Assembly: GCA_023396465.1 (NCBI GenBank)
Contig: JAEWWF010000191.1
Span: 1 to 13,712, forward strand
Direction: 5' to 3'
Source of the DNA: Pseudomonadota bacterium
Lineage (GTDB): Bacteria; Pseudomonadota; Alphaproteobacteria; Rhodospirillales; Rhodospirillaceae
DNA: 13,712 nt
Both the position numbers and the translations under genes were made by a program. Below, in pieces: positions 6,779-13,066 of the stretch. Each line of letters starts with the position of its first letter. The first letter of the stretch is position 1. A model generated the notes under the pieces. That model had not been told where the DNA came from. It saw only the letters and a list, made by a program, of their open reading frames with translations, and did not search any database.

Positions 6779-7585
6779 TCAGCCGCCGAACAGCAGGGTA
6801 TCGAGCCCCCGCACCACGCCGGTGACGTCCTTCACCCGCCGCGCCGCCAGCAGGGTGCCGTCGGCGTAGATGGTGGCGTCGGCACCGGCGTCGTGGGTGA
6901 TCTTCAGGCGCGAGTTGCCGACCGTGAACAGGGCATCGACGGTGGCGGCGAAGCTCGGCAGGCGGACCGAGTGGACCTGCACGCCGTTGATGGTGCCGCC
7001 GCGCGCCTCGCGCGAGCCGGTGACCTGATCGAGCGGCAGGCCCAGCGCCGGCCGGCGCACGTCGCCCAGGCGCTCCGCCAGTTCGCGGGCGGTGCCGGAG
7101 GGGGCGTCGGGCTTGGCGGCCTTGGCATAGTCGATGATCTCGAAGTGCTCGATGTAGCGCGCCGCGATCAGCGAGAAGTGGCTGAGCAGCGCCGCCGTCA
7201 GGGCGAAGTTGCCCGACGCCACCACGCCCACCCCCTGCGCCCGCGCCGCCGCGTCGATCTCGGCGAAATCCTCCGCCGTCAGGCCGGAGGTGCCGACCAC
7301 CGCCGCCACGCCGCGCGCCACCGCCGCCAGCACATGCCCCTTCACCACCCCCGGCTTGGTGTAGTCGATGAGCACGTCGGCCGGCGCCGCCGCCAGCACC
7401 TCCTCCACCGTGGCGGCGACCGTCAGGCCGAGGGGAGCCGGCCGGCCCAGCACGTCGCCCAGGTCGCGCCCGGCGGCGGAGCGCGCCACGGCGCCCACCA
7501 GGGTGAGATCGTCGGCGGCCAGCACGGCCTCCGCCACGGCGCGCCCGGTCCAGCCGGTGGCGCCGGCAACGATGATGCGGGTCAT
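6779..7585 (-). CDS. Divergent dihydrodipicolinate reductase (DapB)-family protein
   Basis: A 268-residue NAD(P)H-binding reductase homologous to DapB (4-hydroxy-tetrahydrodipicolinate reductase, lysine/diaminopimelate synthesis). Features kept are the Rossmann loop GATGWTG (8-14), IDYTKP (73-78), VVGTSGL (96-102), SGNF (124-127) and KPDAPSGT (158-165), the substrate-binding Lys-Ser-Gly-Thr block. Features lost: ordinary DapB has E-A-H-H-x-x-K at the catalytic site, while here the matching stretch is IDYAKAAKPDAPSGT, so both histidines are absent. The usual RxGxxxGEH segment is also replaced by ARGGTINGVQVHSVRLPSF (194-212). It may be a DapB-like oxidoreductase with another substrate, so no symbol is given. 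GGAGA lies 9 bases before the ATG. It follows the RGS-like gene by 25 bases on the same strand and is probably in one transcript with it. Confidence 0.85.
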   Translation of the reverse strand: MTRIIVAGATGWTGRAVAEAVLAADDLTLVGAVARSAAGRDLGDVLGRPAPLGLTVAATVEEVLAAAPADVLIDYTKPGVVKGHVLAAVARGVAAVVGTSGLTAEDFAEIDAAARAQGVGVVASGNFALTAALLSHFSLIAARYIEHFEIIDYAKAAKPDAPSGTARELAERLGDVRRPALGLPLDQVTGSREARGGTINGVQVHSVRLPSFAATVDALFTVGNSRLKITHDAGADATIYADGTLLAARRVKDVTGVVRGLDTLLFGG

Positions 7586-7610
7586 GTGGTCAGGTCTCCC
7601 GTCGGTTGGA

Positions 7611-8396
7611 TCAGGCCTCGGCCTTGAAGCGGATCAGGGTGTCAAGCAGGTTGCCGATGACCTCGTTGCGAACCTTATCCATCACCGCGTCCATGTCGCC
7701 CCAGGTCTTCTGCGCCATGCACTCCTCGTAGGCTTTGCGGACCTTATTGCTGATGTTCAGCTGGTACTTGGATGAGCTGGAGATATAGGCATCATAGACC
7801 GCCTGAGCGTTCTTCTCGGTCACTTTGGTCTTTTCGCTCTGCTCCAGGAACATGTAGTTCTCCAGAGAATATTCCTTCTTGGCGAAAACAAGAAAGTCCT
7901 TGAGGATTTCCTTATCCTTGCGAAGTGCCTCGTAGGAGTTGATTTTATCGATCCGGTCGTACCGCGCCGCCAGGGCCTCGAACTCCTTCATGTCGATGGA
8001 CTTGGTGGCCACCAGCATGAGCTGCGCCGTCTTGCTGATATCGGCGGCGGCCTTGGTGGCGCTGCTCGGGATCAGCTTGTTCTTCTTGAAGGCGGCGGCG
8101 GCCTTGTCGGCGGCGGCGCTGGCGGCCATCAGGGCCTTGCGCAGCCCCTCCACCGACTTCTTGTATTCCGCTTGGGCGACCTTGAACCCATCGCGTACCG
8201 CCTTGCGGCCCTTCTTGCGCGCCTGATCGAGGTCGAACACCGACCAGTCGACCGCCGCCCACGCCTTCTCGCAGGCCTGGAGCGTTTCGCCGACGCCGGT
8301 CTTGCCGGCCAGCTTGGCGAAGGGCCCCTTCTTCTTCTGCCAATCCTTGTTGGTCAGCACGGCAGGGTACTTGATCAAAATATCCGGAACACTCAT
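7611..8396 (-). CDS. Protein with helical Lys/Ala-rich N-terminus and C-terminal RGS-like domain
   Basis: A 261-residue soluble protein without signal or membrane segments. Residues 55-130 are rich in Ala and Lys and look like long helices or coiled coil. Residues about 153-258 resemble an RGS domain (regulator of G-protein signalling, a eukaryotic GTPase-activating fold): LKDFLVFAKKEYSLENYMF, then AQAVYDAYISSSSKYQLNIS, then a final helix ending NLLDTLIRF. Two asparagines used by RGS4 to contact G-alpha (in its SEEN and EVNLDS segments, as I recall) have counterparts here, N180 and N214. Bacteria lack heterotrimeric G proteins, so the partner is unknown. The ATG at 8396 has AAGGGGAG 8 bases upstream. 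The RGS-like part is coded by low-G+C DNA (82 of 180 bases in 7741-7920 are G or C), unlike its surroundings. The CDS is certain; the RGS call is my pattern reading. Confidence 0.85.
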   Translation of the reverse strand: MSVPDILIKYPAVLTNKDWQKKKGPFAKLAGKTGVGETLQACEKAWAAVDWSVFDLDQARKKGRKAVRDGFKVAQAEYKKSVEGLRKALMAASAAADKAAAAFKKNKLIPSSATKAAADISKTAQLMLVATKSIDMKEFEALAARYDRIDKINSYEALRKDKEILKDFLVFAKKEYSLENYMFLEQSEKTKVTEKNAQAVYDAYISSSSKYQLNISNKVRKAYEECMAQKTWGDMDAVMDKVRNEVIGNLLDTLIRFKAEA

Positions 8397-8550
8397 TCCC
8401 CAAACTCCCCTTGCTTAATCCGGCCGAAATCCCCGGCCGCCCCTCATCCGAAGGTAGCGGTGGCGCCTCCTTTGGATTGAGAAAGAGGTAAACGCTCGCC
8501 TTTCACAAATCAATGCTGGAGCATGGCGGTATGAGATTTGCCGTCGACCC

Positions 8551-8577
8551 TGTCACATCCGCTCCCCCTGCGTCGTC
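8551..8577 (+). promoter_or_regulatory. ECF41-type sigma factor promoter
   Basis: TGTCACA at 8551-8557 is the -35 element known for ECF41 sigma factors, and CGTC is their -10. Overlapping CGTC copies occur at 8571-8574 and 8574-8577, giving spacers of 13 or 16 bases. I take the second as the likelier. The site lies about 50 bases before a gene of the class that ECF41 factors control, followed directly by the ECF41 gene itself, so autoregulation is expected. Confidence 0.7.
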
Positions 8578-8629
8578 CTTGGGGTGAGGCCGGCAGCCCG
8601 CCGGTCATTCCGACAACAGGAGACGCCCC

Positions 8630-9130
8630 ATGGCCAACCGCATGGTTCTTGATCATTCCTCCCTCACCCCCGACTTGATACAGGCACTGCTGGGCCTCAG
8701 CGCCAAGCTGACGGGCGGGGCGGTAACGGCCCGCCTGCGCCATCTGCTCGACCTGCGGGTATCGCAGATGAACGGCTGCCACTTCTGCATCGCCATGCAC
8801 GGCCGCGAGGCTTTGGAAGAAGGCGACAGTTCGGCGCGGGTGGATGCCGTGGCGGCATGGCGCGACAGCCCGCTGTTCACCGAACCTGAGCGTGCCGCCC
8901 TGGCGTGGGCCGAGACCCTGACCGCCGCCGATCCCGACGAGGCCGCCCGCGATGCCGTCCTGGCGGACCTACGCCAGCACTTCGACGACGCCGCGATCAG
9001 CCGCCTGAGCTATGCCGTCGCCGCCATCAACGCCTGGAACCGGCTGGGCCTCGCGGCCTATCGTCATCCGCCGGTGGCGGCAACGGCGGCAACGGCGGCA
9101 GCGACGAAGGCCGACGCCATCCATGCCTGA
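8630..9130 (+). CDS. Carboxymuconolactone decarboxylase-family (AhpD-like) protein
   Basis: A 166-residue all-helical protein of the CMD/AhpD superfamily. The family motif NGCHFCIAMHGREA (48-61) holds the redox-active cysteines C50 and C53 and the histidine H57, as in AhpD-type alkylhydroperoxidases that use this CxxC-x3-H site. FTEPERAALAWAETLT and DAAISRLSYAVAAINAWNRL are further typical helices. The exact substrate is unknown. An ideal AGGAGA at 8618-8623 stands 6 bases before the ATG. The last codons carry a 9-bp repeat coding Ala-Ala-Thr triplets, and the end overlaps the ECF41 gene by 8 bases. Together with the TGTCACA promoter this is the usual ECF41 target gene, the C of the COE class (carboxymuconolactone decarboxylase, oxidoreductase, epimerase). 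Confidence 0.9.
   Translation: MANRMVLDHSSLTPDLIQALLGLSAKLTGGAVTARLRHLLDLRVSQMNGCHFCIAMHGREALEEGDSSARVDAVAAWRDSPLFTEPERAALAWAETLTAADPDEAARDAVLADLRQHFDDAAISRLSYAVAAINAWNRLGLAAYRHPPVAATAATAAATKADAIHA
9076..9102 (+). repeat. Three 9-bp direct repeats in the 3' end of the CMD gene
   Basis: GGCGGCAAC at 9076-9084 and 9085-9093 is followed by GGCGGCAGC at 9094-9102. In the CMD frame the units encode Ala-Ala-Thr steps near the C-terminus. Gain or loss of a unit would keep the frame. Confidence 0.8.
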
Positions 9131-10040
9131 GTCGGCGACCCTTCCCGGGACGGAGGCGGCGCTGGCCGCCTTCGAGCCCCACCGCCGCCGGCTGTGGAGC
9201 CTCGCCTATCGCATGCTCGGCATCCGCGCCGATGCCGACGACGCGGTGCAAGATTGTTGGCTGCGATGGCAACGGGCGGCGGTGGACGCAGCCGAGCCGG
9301 TGCGCGATGCCGAGGCGTGGCTGGTCACCGCCTGCACCCGCCTTTGCCTCGACCGTCTCAAGACGGCACCGCGTCGTCATGGCGGCTATGTCGGGCCGTG
9401 GGTGCCGGAGCCGGCGCTGGTGGAGACGCCAGACCATTCCGCCGTGGCACCGCCGCCGGAGGACCACCTGGAACGGGCGCAAGAGGTCTCCCTCGCCCTG
9501 CTGCTGATGATGGAGCGGTTGAACCCGGCCGAGCGCGCCGCCTATGTGCTGCACGAGTTGTTCGAGTGCGGCTATGCCCGCCTCGCCGCCGTGCTGGGGC
9601 GCAACGAGACCGCCTGCCGCCAGTTGGTCAGCCGCGCCCGCCGCCGCCTGGGGGAGCAGGCGCCGCGCTTCGCCGTCGACGCCGCCGCCCATGCGATGCT
9701 GGTGGCCCGTTTCGCCCAGGCCCTCACCGGCGGCGACGTCGACGGCCTCGCCGCCCTGCTGACCGCCGACGCGGAAGCCTGGAACGATGGCGGCGGCAAG
9801 GTGGCGGCGGCCCTCAACGTCATCGTTGGCGGTGACAGGGTCGCGCGCTTCCTGTGCGGCCTTCAGGGCAAGTTCGGCCCCTTCGCGCTCCACCCCTGCA
9901 CGGCCAATGGCCGTCCGGCGCTGCTGATCCGCCGAGACGGCCATCTGCATGGCCTGCTGGCGGTGGAACCGGCAGCGGCAGAGGCCACCCAGGCCGGGGT
10001 GGTGATCTTCATCCGCACCCCGGACAAATTGCCGTCCTAG
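9123..10040 (+). CDS. ECF41 (SigJ-type) RNA polymerase sigma factor with fused SnoaL-like domain
   Basis: A 305-residue extracytoplasmic-function sigma factor that directs RNA polymerase to its own promoter class. Region 2 spans about residues 13-80 (WSLAYRMLGIRADADDAVQDCWLRW, 25-49). The linker carries YVGPWVPEP (89-97), the family's W-x-P-E-P motif. Region 4 spans about 125-178 (LNPAERAAYVLHELFECGY, 133-151). The C-terminal SnoaL/NTF2-like domain (about 187-300) holds the ECF41 marks DGGGK (222-226) and TPDKL (299-303). In this family the domain takes the place of an anti-sigma factor and modulates activity, and no anti-sigma gene is present here. The ATG at 9123 overlaps the CMD stop by 8 bases, so translation is probably coupled. 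A longer frame from 9012 is rejected because the CMD gene covers it. Confidence 0.93.
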   Translation: MPESATLPGTEAALAAFEPHRRRLWSLAYRMLGIRADADDAVQDCWLRWQRAAVDAAEPVRDAEAWLVTACTRLCLDRLKTAPRRHGGYVGPWVPEPALVETPDHSAVAPPPEDHLERAQEVSLALLLMMERLNPAERAAYVLHELFECGYARLAAVLGRNETACRQLVSRARRRLGEQAPRFAVDAAAHAMLVARFAQALTGGDVDGLAALLTADAEAWNDGGGKVAAALNVIVGGDRVARFLCGLQGKFGPFALHPCTANGRPALLIRRDGHLHGLLAVEPAAAEATQAGVVIFIRTPDKLPS

Positions 10041-10062
10041 GGGCTACCACCGTTCACCCGGC

Positions 10063-10623
10063 TCACCACACCAGCGCCATCACCCCGAGCACCGCGAACA
10101 GCGCCGCCGAGACGCCGCGCACCAGCCCGAGCGGGATACGCCCGGCGGCCGTGTTCCCGACCAGCACCACCGGCACGTTGGCGATCATCATGCCGATGGT
10201 GGTGCCGAGAGTGACCAGCCACAGGTTCTGGAACTCCGCCGCCAGGGCGACGGTGGCGATCTGGGTCTTGTCGCCGATCTCCACCAGGAAGAAGGTGACC
10301 AGCGTCGCCAGGAACGGCCCGTACTTGGCGGCGCGCGGCTCGCCCTCGGCATCGTCGAGCGTGTCGGGCACGAACATCCATCCGGCCATGGCGAGGAAGC
10401 CGAGGCCAAGCAGCCACTTCAGCGTCTGCGGGCCGAGGAACTCGGTCACCGTCACGCCGACCAGGGCGGCGGCGGCATGGTTCGCCAGGGTGGCGACGAA
10501 GATGCCGAGGATGATGGGAATGGGCTTGCGCCAGCGGCAGGCCAGCACCAGCGCCAGCAGCTGCGTCTTGTCGCCGATTTCCGCCAGCGCCACGACGCCG
10601 GTGGATACGAGTAGGCCGTTCAT
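10063..10623 (-). CDS. TMEM165/GDT1-family (UPF0016, MneA-like) manganese/cation transporter
   Basis: A 186-residue inner-membrane protein with about six hydrophobic segments in two halves. Each half carries the family signature E-x-G-D-K-T: EIGDKT at 15-20 and again at 115-120. The acidic residues of these motifs form the cation path. The family includes Vibrio MneA, a manganese exporter, and yeast Gdt1 (calcium/manganese). Manganese is the likely substrate here because a yybP-ykoY riboswitch, which senses Mn2+, precedes the gene. A short hydrophilic loop (about 86-101, DTLDDAEGEPRAAK) separates the halves. The ATG at 10623 follows a weak ribosome site (GGA about 5 bases away) placed just after a strong hairpin. 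It is convergent with the ECF41 gene, 22 bases apart. Confidence 0.92.
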   Translation of the reverse strand: MNGLLVSTGVVALAEIGDKTQLLALVLACRWRKPIPIILGIFVATLANHAAAALVGVTVTEFLGPQTLKWLLGLGFLAMAGWMFVPDTLDDAEGEPRAAKYGPFLATLVTFFLVEIGDKTQIATVALAAEFQNLWLVTLGTTIGMMIANVPVVLVGNTAAGRIPLGLVRGVSAALFAVLGVMALVW

Positions 10624-10637
10624 TGCGATCCGTTCCG

Positions 10638-10687
10638 AGGGGCCGGGCGGCTGAAACCCATGACCGAACGCGCCCCGCCCGGCCCCT
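10638..10687 (-). promoter_or_regulatory. Expression-platform hairpin of the manganese riboswitch
   Basis: AGGGGCCGGGCGG (minus strand 10687-10675) pairs perfectly with CCGCCCGGCCCCT (10650-10638), giving a 13-bp G+C-rich stem with a 24-base loop. It ends 14 bases before the transporter ATG, right against the ribosome site. No U-run follows, so intrinsic termination in the usual form is unlikely. A second GGGGCC on the minus strand at 10695-10690 could pair with the same GGCCCC arm and give an alternative fold. Confidence 0.6.
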
Positions 10688-10700
10688 GAGGCCCCGGAAG

Positions 10701-10836
10701 CGTCCGGTCAAAGGTCTCGCCAGGGCCGCCTGTGCGGCCTGTCCGCGCCATGGAAGCGACAGTCTCCCGCCGCCGTTTCCAAGTCTGTTGACGCGGCCCC
10801 CTCTCGCGATGGAGGGCGGCTACTCCCCGATGACGG
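10701..10836 (-). ncRNA. yybP-ykoY manganese riboswitch aptamer
   Basis: Read on the minus strand, GGGGAGTAGCC (about 10828-10818) and the distal GCGAGACCTTTGACC (10720-10706) are the two conserved internal-loop strands of the yybP-ykoY class. They are joined by a variable hairpin region containing GCGTCAACAGACTTGG. A closing stem can form from CCGTCA (10836-10831) and TGACCGG with one bulged C. The class binds Mn2+ and turns on manganese-export genes, and the gene downstream is a GDT1/MneA-like transporter, so sequence and context agree. Confidence 0.88.
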
Positions 10837-10841
10837 TCAGA

Positions 10842-10869
10842 AGACTACCCCCACGGCGACGGATGTCAA
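10842..10869 (-). promoter_or_regulatory. Sigma-70 promoter for the riboswitch-transporter transcript
   Basis: On the minus strand a perfect TTGACA (10869-10864) is followed after 16 bases by TAGTCT (10847-10842). Transcription would start within a few bases of 10836, exactly at the 5' edge of the aptamer, which supports the call. Confidence 0.65.
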
Positions 10870-10900
10870 GCCACGGCGACTCCGGCGTGTCCTGTTTGCG

Positions 10901-10928
10901 TTGACCCTTGGGCGGGGCGTGGTAAGGT
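10901..10928 (+). promoter_or_regulatory. Candidate promoter of the LPS operon
   Basis: TTGACC at 10901-10906 and TAAGGT at 10923-10928 are spaced by 16 bases, the same spacing as the divergent promoter nearby. A start near 10935 would leave about 27 bases before the TTG start codon at 10962. Confidence 0.45.
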
Positions 10929-10961
10929 CCGGGTTCGTCCGCAACGGATAGCCGTCCGGCC

Positions 10962-11780
10962 TTGACCAGTCACCACATCGCCCCCTCCGACGGGGACCCG
11001 CAGCAACGGCGCCGTCGTGGCGGAGTCGGGGCGTGGATCAAGAAATACCTGAAGAGCGATCGCGTCCGCGACCGTCTCTGCCGCCTCGCGGCCCGCTACA
11101 TCACCCTGGTGTTCGCCACCGGCCGCTGGGAGGTGATTGGCCGCCAGCACCCGGATGGCTTCTGGGACGCCGGCAAGCCCATCATCCTGGCGTTCTGGCA
11201 CGGCCGCTTGCTGATGATGATGAAGGCGTGGCCGGCCTCGCAGCCCATTCACATGCTGATCTCGCAGCACCGCGACGGCCAGTTGATCGCCCGCACCGCC
11301 GCACATTTCGGCATCCAGACCGCCGCCGGCTCGTCCACCCGTGGCGGCTCCGGCGCCTTGCGGGTGATGCTGAAGGCGTTGAGGAACGGCGAGAACGTCG
11401 GCATCACCCCCGATGGTCCGCGCGGCCCGCGCCAGCGCGCCACCGATGGCGTCATCCACATCGCCCGCATGTCCGGCGCGCCGGTGATCCCGCTCGCCTA
11501 CGCCGCCCGCCGCCGCCGCCTGCTCGACACCTGGGACCGCTTCATGGTGCCGCTGCCGTTCAGCGGCGGCGTGTTCGTGTGGGGCGAACCGCTGACCGTG
11601 CCGCGTGACGCCGATGCCGCCGTCATCGAGCACCTGCGGGCGGAACTGGAGGCGCGCATGAACGCCCTCACCGCCGAGGCCGACCGCCGCGTCGGCCGCC
11701 CGACCACCGAGCCGGAGCCGCCGCCCGACGCCGGATCGGCGGACTCGCCGGCGCGGCAAGAGGCGGCGGCGCCATGCTGA
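10962..11780 (+). CDS. DUF374 / lysophospholipid acyltransferase-family protein
   Basis: A 272-residue protein of the DUF374 family, related to LPLAT acyltransferases and found in many alphaproteobacteria beside Kdo/lipid A genes. The acceptor substrate is not known to me. Family marks are ILAFWHGRLLMM (75-86), LISQHRDGQLIA (99-110), GSSTRGGSGALR (123-134) and GITPDGPRGPR (147-157). WH-GR and the HRDG block take the place of the usual acyltransferase HxxxxD box. The first 20 residues are polar and Arg-rich, and the last 30 are Pro/Glu-rich and probably disordered. No ATG is available, so TTG at 10962 is the likeliest start; the true start could be a little downstream. The 3' end overlaps waaA by 7 bases, showing one operon with waaA and lpxK. 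Confidence 0.88.
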   Translation: MTSHHIAPSDGDPQQRRRRGGVGAWIKKYLKSDRVRDRLCRLAARYITLVFATGRWEVIGRQHPDGFWDAGKPIILAFWHGRLLMMMKAWPASQPIHMLISQHRDGQLIARTAAHFGIQTAAGSSTRGGSGALRVMLKALRNGENVGITPDGPRGPRQRATDGVIHIARMSGAPVIPLAYAARRRRLLDTWDRFMVPLPFSGGVFVWGEPLTVPRDADAAVIEHLRAELEARMNALTAEADRRVGRPTTEPEPPPDAGSADSPARQEAAAPC

Positions 11781-13066
11781 TCAGCCTCTATCGCGGTCTC
11801 ACCACCCTCGGTGGGCCGGTGATCGACCTCTATCTCGGCCGCCGCCGCGCGGCCGGCAAGGAAGACCCGCAGCGGTTCCCGGAACGGCGCGGCCATGCCT
11901 CGCTGCGCCGCCCGCCGGGACCATTGGCGTGGGTTCATGCCGCCAGCGTCGGTGAAAGCCTGTCCATGCTGCCGTTGCTGCGTCATCTGCGCGAGACGCG
12001 GCCGGGCCTGACCGTGCTGCTGACCACCGGCACCGTCACCTCCGCCCGCATGATGGCGGACCGGCTGCCGGACGGCTGCCTGCATCAGTACGTTCCGGTG
12101 GACCGCATCACCTTCGTGCGCCGCTTCCTCGACCACTGGCGGCCCGATCTGGTGCTGTGGGCGGAAAGCGAGTTCTGGCCCAACATGATCACCGAGATCG
12201 GCCACCGGCGGCTGCCGCTGGTCCTGCTCAATGGCCGCGTGTCCGACCGCTCGTTCCGGTCATGGCAGCGGTTCCCGGGCCTGATCGGGACGTTGCTCGG
12301 CGCGTTCACCCTCTGCCTCGGACAAACCGCCGACGACGCCGAGCGCCTGCGTCACCTGGGCGCCCCGGTCTGCGACTGCCTCGGCAATCTCAAGTTTGCG
12401 GCGCCGCCGCTGCCCGCCGACGAGGACACCCTGCTCCGGCTGCGGCGGTTGATCGGCGACCGGCCGGCATGGCTGGCCGCCAGCACCCACGCCGGCGAGG
12501 AAGCCATGGCAGCGCGCCTGCACCGGTCCCTGGTGGAGCGCCATCCCGGCCTGCTGACCCTGGTGGTGCCGCGCCACGCCCATCGCGGCGACGAGGTACG
12601 GGCCGAGCTGGAAGCGGAGGGCCTGCGCGTCGCCCAACGCTCGCGCGGCGACATGCCGGAGGCGGGCACCGACCTCTACCTCGCCGACACCATGGGCGAG
12701 ATGGGCCTGTTCTACCGTCTGGCGCCGGTGGTGTTCATCGGCAAGTCGCTCATCGGCCAGGGCGGCCAGAACCCGCTGGAGGCGGCCCGCCTGGGCTGTG
12801 CCGTGGTCATGGGGCCGCACATGGACAACTTCGCCGAAATGACCCGCCGCATGGTCACCGGCGGCGCCGCCCTGCAAGTGGGCAGCGAGGGCGAGTTGGC
12901 CCTGACCGTCGGACGCCTGCTGCACGACGCGCGCGAGCGCCAGGGGCTGGCCGACCGCGGCCACGATTTCGCGACCCAGGAAATGGTGGTGCTGGAGCGG
13001 GTGCTCGACCGTCTGGCACCACTGCTCGACACGGCGGAACGGCAGGCGGCCCATGCACGCGCCTGA
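11774..13066 (+). CDS. waaA: 3-deoxy-D-manno-octulosonic acid (Kdo) transferase
   Basis: Transfers Kdo from CMP-Kdo to lipid IVA at the cytoplasmic face of the inner membrane, the step that begins the LPS core. The 430-residue GT30-family protein has an N-terminal membrane-contacting segment (about 1-22) and then WVHAASVGES (53-62), with E61 matching the catalytic Glu60 of E. coli. Further marks are ESEFWPNMI, LLNGRVSDRSFRSW, ASTHAGEE and VPRHAHR. The donor-binding C-terminal half contains DTMGEMGLFYRLA and GGQNPLEAARLGCAVVMGPHMDNF. Length is normal. The ATG sits in ATGCTGA, overlapping the acyltransferase stop, and its own end overlaps lpxK by 14 bases, so all three are translationally coupled. 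The number of Kdo residues added cannot be told from sequence. Confidence 0.96.
   Translation: MLISLYRGLTTLGGPVIDLYLGRRRAAGKEDPQRFPERRGHASLRRPPGPLAWVHAASVGESLSMLPLLRHLRETRPGLTVLLTTGTVTSARMMADRLPDGCLHQYVPVDRITFVRRFLDHWRPDLVLWAESEFWPNMITEIGHRRLPLVLLNGRVSDRSFRSWQRFPGLIGTLLGAFTLCLGQTADDAERLRHLGAPVCDCLGNLKFAAPPLPADEDTLLRLRRLIGDRPAWLAASTHAGEEAMAARLHRSLVERHPGLLTLVVPRHAHRGDEVRAELEAEGLRVAQRSRGDMPEAGTDLYLADTMGEMGLFYRLAPVVFIGKSLIGQGGQNPLEAARLGCAVVMGPHMDNFAEMTRRMVTGGAALQVGSEGELALTVGRLLHDARERQGLADRGHDFATQEMVVLERVLDRLAPLLDTAERQAAHARA

Noticed and set aside
6722..7627. 301-codon plus-strand open frame opposite the DapB-like gene
   Set aside because: It is an antisense shadow; the DapB-family motifs are on the minus strand.
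9027..9950. 307-codon minus-strand open frame opposite the ECF41 gene
   Set aside because: It is an antisense shadow of a gene with clear sigma-factor motifs.
10623..10904. Plus-strand 93-codon frame across the riboswitch region
   Set aside because: It is Arg/Pro-rich with no ribosome site, and the minus strand here is explained by the aptamer, hairpin and promoter.
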